Of a DNA stretch of 64,000 nt, positions 61,995 through 64,000 are shown one piece after another. The notes under the pieces were generated by a model. That model saw only the letters and a list, made by a program, of their open reading frames with translations, ran no database searches and was not told the DNA's origin. Each line of letters begins with the position of its first letter. Position 1 is the stretch's first letter. The position numbers and the translations under genes were made by a program. The stretch is from Anastatus disparis (lineage: Eukaryota; Arthropoda; Insecta; Hymenoptera; Eupelmidae), in the NCBI GenBank assembly GCA_017163975.1, contig JAFFSR010000251.1, positions 4,836,001-4,900,000 of the forward strand. The letters are read 5' to 3'.

Positions 61995-64000
61995 ATATTT
62001 ATTTAATAAAAGTTAATTTTTTGCTCTATTAAATTAAAAAAAAAAAACATTTTTTCTGCATGTAATCGCGTTTTGAAAATGTTCATGTAAACGAAAACAA
62101 ACATAAACATTCTCCGTTTTATATTTGAAATTCATTGAATAAATTTATTACCCAAAACTTCCAGCCCATCGATCCTTTAGGACATCTTGAAAAATTTTCC
62201 AGCAAATATTCAACGTCACTTAATATCAAATTACAACATAAAATAATTTAAGCAAATAAATCAAGCGATCCGATACACACGAATAACCTGAAACAGCCAA
62301 GCAACAGGAGCAAACGCCACAGCCAACAGCAAAATAAAAAAAAAGGTTATTAATGCTTTTAATCGCTCGCAACTCGCGTAATTTCATAAAAGCTCCACTT
62401 GCGCGTCAAGATAATAAAGCAGTCGGTTTATACTTATATCTATATGTATACATAAAAGAGAGAGAGAGAGAGAGAGAGAGAGTAAAAAATAAAAAAATGA
62501 ACGTACAGGACTCTTGAGAGCAGGTGACATCGTTTATGGGCCCTTTTGCGAGCGCGCTATCGATCTTGCTTGGCTTAATTAGCCTACTTAGACTAACATT
62601 GATGCCAAACTGAATTAGCTGCGATATGTGAACGAACGCTTATATATTAAATTTGCATGCAAAACTGCATATATATTCGTTAAATACTTCCTTTCCTTAT
62701 AATAATACTGATCTTTTTGGGAATATTGCTCGATTTTTACCTTTTATTTTCTCTTTTTCTGTTGAACCAAGGCTTCGTTACGGTAATAAGATGCGCGAGA
62801 AAGGCTTTATCAAAGTTTAAGATCTTTTTAACAAAGGCAATTTTTTCAAAGAGTATTAATTTTGGTTTACTCATTATTACTGATAATTATTTTAATATCA
62901 TTATTTATAATTTTCAAACGTTCAATGAAATTTTTAAAAATTTTCAAAAATTTTTACAAATACATATATGTGCTCTGGATATAATTCAATAATGAATAAA
63001 AACAAAAATTTAACATAAGTAATAACATTGGATTCTTAACGTAATAATACCACTTAAACAATAATTTTAATGGTTAAAAAATAAATTATTTATAAAAAAA
63101 AGTTGTAATATAAAATACGTGTCTTGAGTTTAAAAAATAAATATGTAGAAAACATAATTACATTAATACCGCATGTATACCTATACATGTGCGATAACGT
63201 TACAACTTATAAAATGTAATCGTAGCCAGGATTTAAAACAACGAAAAAAAAAAAAAAATAAGTGAGCCTCTTTTGATATTTCATAAAGATATTGGCTTGA
63301 TTGCAGAAACATAAGAGACCCTGCTGAAAAAGGATCTGTGCTATATCTTTAAAAGAGAGAGAGACCCTTCTCTTTCTTAAAAAGATAGTAAAAGGATACT
63401 TTGATCTCAGTTAAATGAACCTTTCTAGCTTTGCTTAATAATACAAAAAAAAAAGAAAAAATAATACTCAAAATTTCGATACTTTCAATAATGATTCGTT
63501 TGGAGATGAACAAAAATTCCAGATATTTTTCTAAGAAAATAATCATTTGTTCGCGCAACTGGAGCGAATCACGTTGAAGAAAAAAAAAGAGAGAAAAAAG
63601 AAAGTAAAAAAAATATATCCATGAAAAAGGTGTATATAGGATAGTGGCTAGCTAATAAAGTGGAGAAGCTTGGCTCGTGCATCAAGCTACGGGGTTCATA
63701 AAGAGCGCGAAGGAAAGGTAAAGCCAAGAAGACAAGCGGATTTACGATGTCTCACTTTCAGCAAAGCTATTCTCGAGAGCGCAGTGACACCAAAAGCTAT
63801 ATGCTTACGCATTATATATACCTTTTTGCGCGTTCTGAAGCTTTATATTTACTGGCGCCTTGGTATCATTAACAAATTATTCTTGGAAACTTTAAAGCGA
63901 ATATATGCAAAAGGCTAATCTAACTAACTAGCTTGGAAACGCGACGATTTGTCGAAGAGGCTTTTTGCTCTACGTCTAGAAAATGCATAACGGCACCCCA
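61995..64000. other. Gene-free end of window
   Basis: No coding exon recognised. An (AG)13 tract lies at 62457-62482 inside a GC-richer island (62280-62560). GC-richer sequence also occurs at 63600-64000, where an 82-codon frame (63670-63918) has no recognised domain. Confidence 0.4.
62457..62482. repeat. (AG)13 dinucleotide repeat
   Basis: Thirteen perfect AG units. GAGAG is the binding core of GAGA-type factors; the tract is one of several in the regulatory-like islands. Confidence 0.9.

Noticed and set aside
1..64000. CRISPR array, prophage or integrated virus
   Set aside because: No regular repeat-spacer pattern, no bacterial-style operons, and no viral structural or replication domain was seen.

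Overview
This is an AT-rich eukaryotic nuclear window, most likely from an insect and plausibly a hymenopteran. That placement is inferred from the style of the proteins, the short introns of the housekeeping genes, the tRNA set and the landscape of small non-autonomous DNA transposons; no marker proves it. There is no sign of a bacterial or viral segment.

Layout. Positions 1-14287 hold no recognisable coding exon. They are read as a very long first coding intron of the non-muscle myosin II heavy chain gene (zipper), whose first coding exon is at 14288-14644 on the minus strand. About 2 kb away, divergently oriented, is a four-exon low-specificity L-threonine aldolase gene (16703-18678, +). 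It converges tail-to-tail with eIF3d (18857-21145, minus, three coding exons). eIF3d is head-to-head with Cu/Zn superoxide dismutase Sod1 (21956-22782, +, four coding exons). Sod1 converges with a four-exon gene for an unrecognised three-helix membrane protein with a C-terminal nonapeptide repeat (23180-24334, minus). That gene is divergent from a two-exon gene for a CxxC...C zinc-binding-like, Asn/Ser-rich protein (25582-26843, +). The genes in 14-27 kb therefore alternate in strand, with close 3' ends and shared 5' regions.

From 26844 to 64000 I find no convincing protein-coding exon. This half holds a minus-strand cluster of five tRNA-Gln genes (32098-35344), a sixth tRNA-Gln copy with about 450 bp of duplicated flank at 43402-43473, one tRNA-Asp (40552-40623), and one intron-containing tRNA-Tyr (55904-55996). 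It also holds two copies of a tRNA-derived SINE and at least ten inverted-repeat (MITE-like) elements, several with clean TA target duplications, plus minisatellites. One pogo/Tigger-like element is nested in a CTCGA-rich repeat.

Across the AT-rich desert lie islands of 200-900 bp that are richer in GC and in GAGA/CTCT, TATA, TGACGTCA, CACGTG and PHO/YY1-like (ATGGCGCC) words. These look like promoters, enhancers or unseen 5' exons of long genes. No CRISPR, viral or other new 'system' was found. The most unusual items are the tRNA-Gln expansion with its traceable segmental copy, the GC-rich TA-flanked MITE at 47369-47659, and the novel repeat-tailed membrane protein. All gene models are manual splice predictions.
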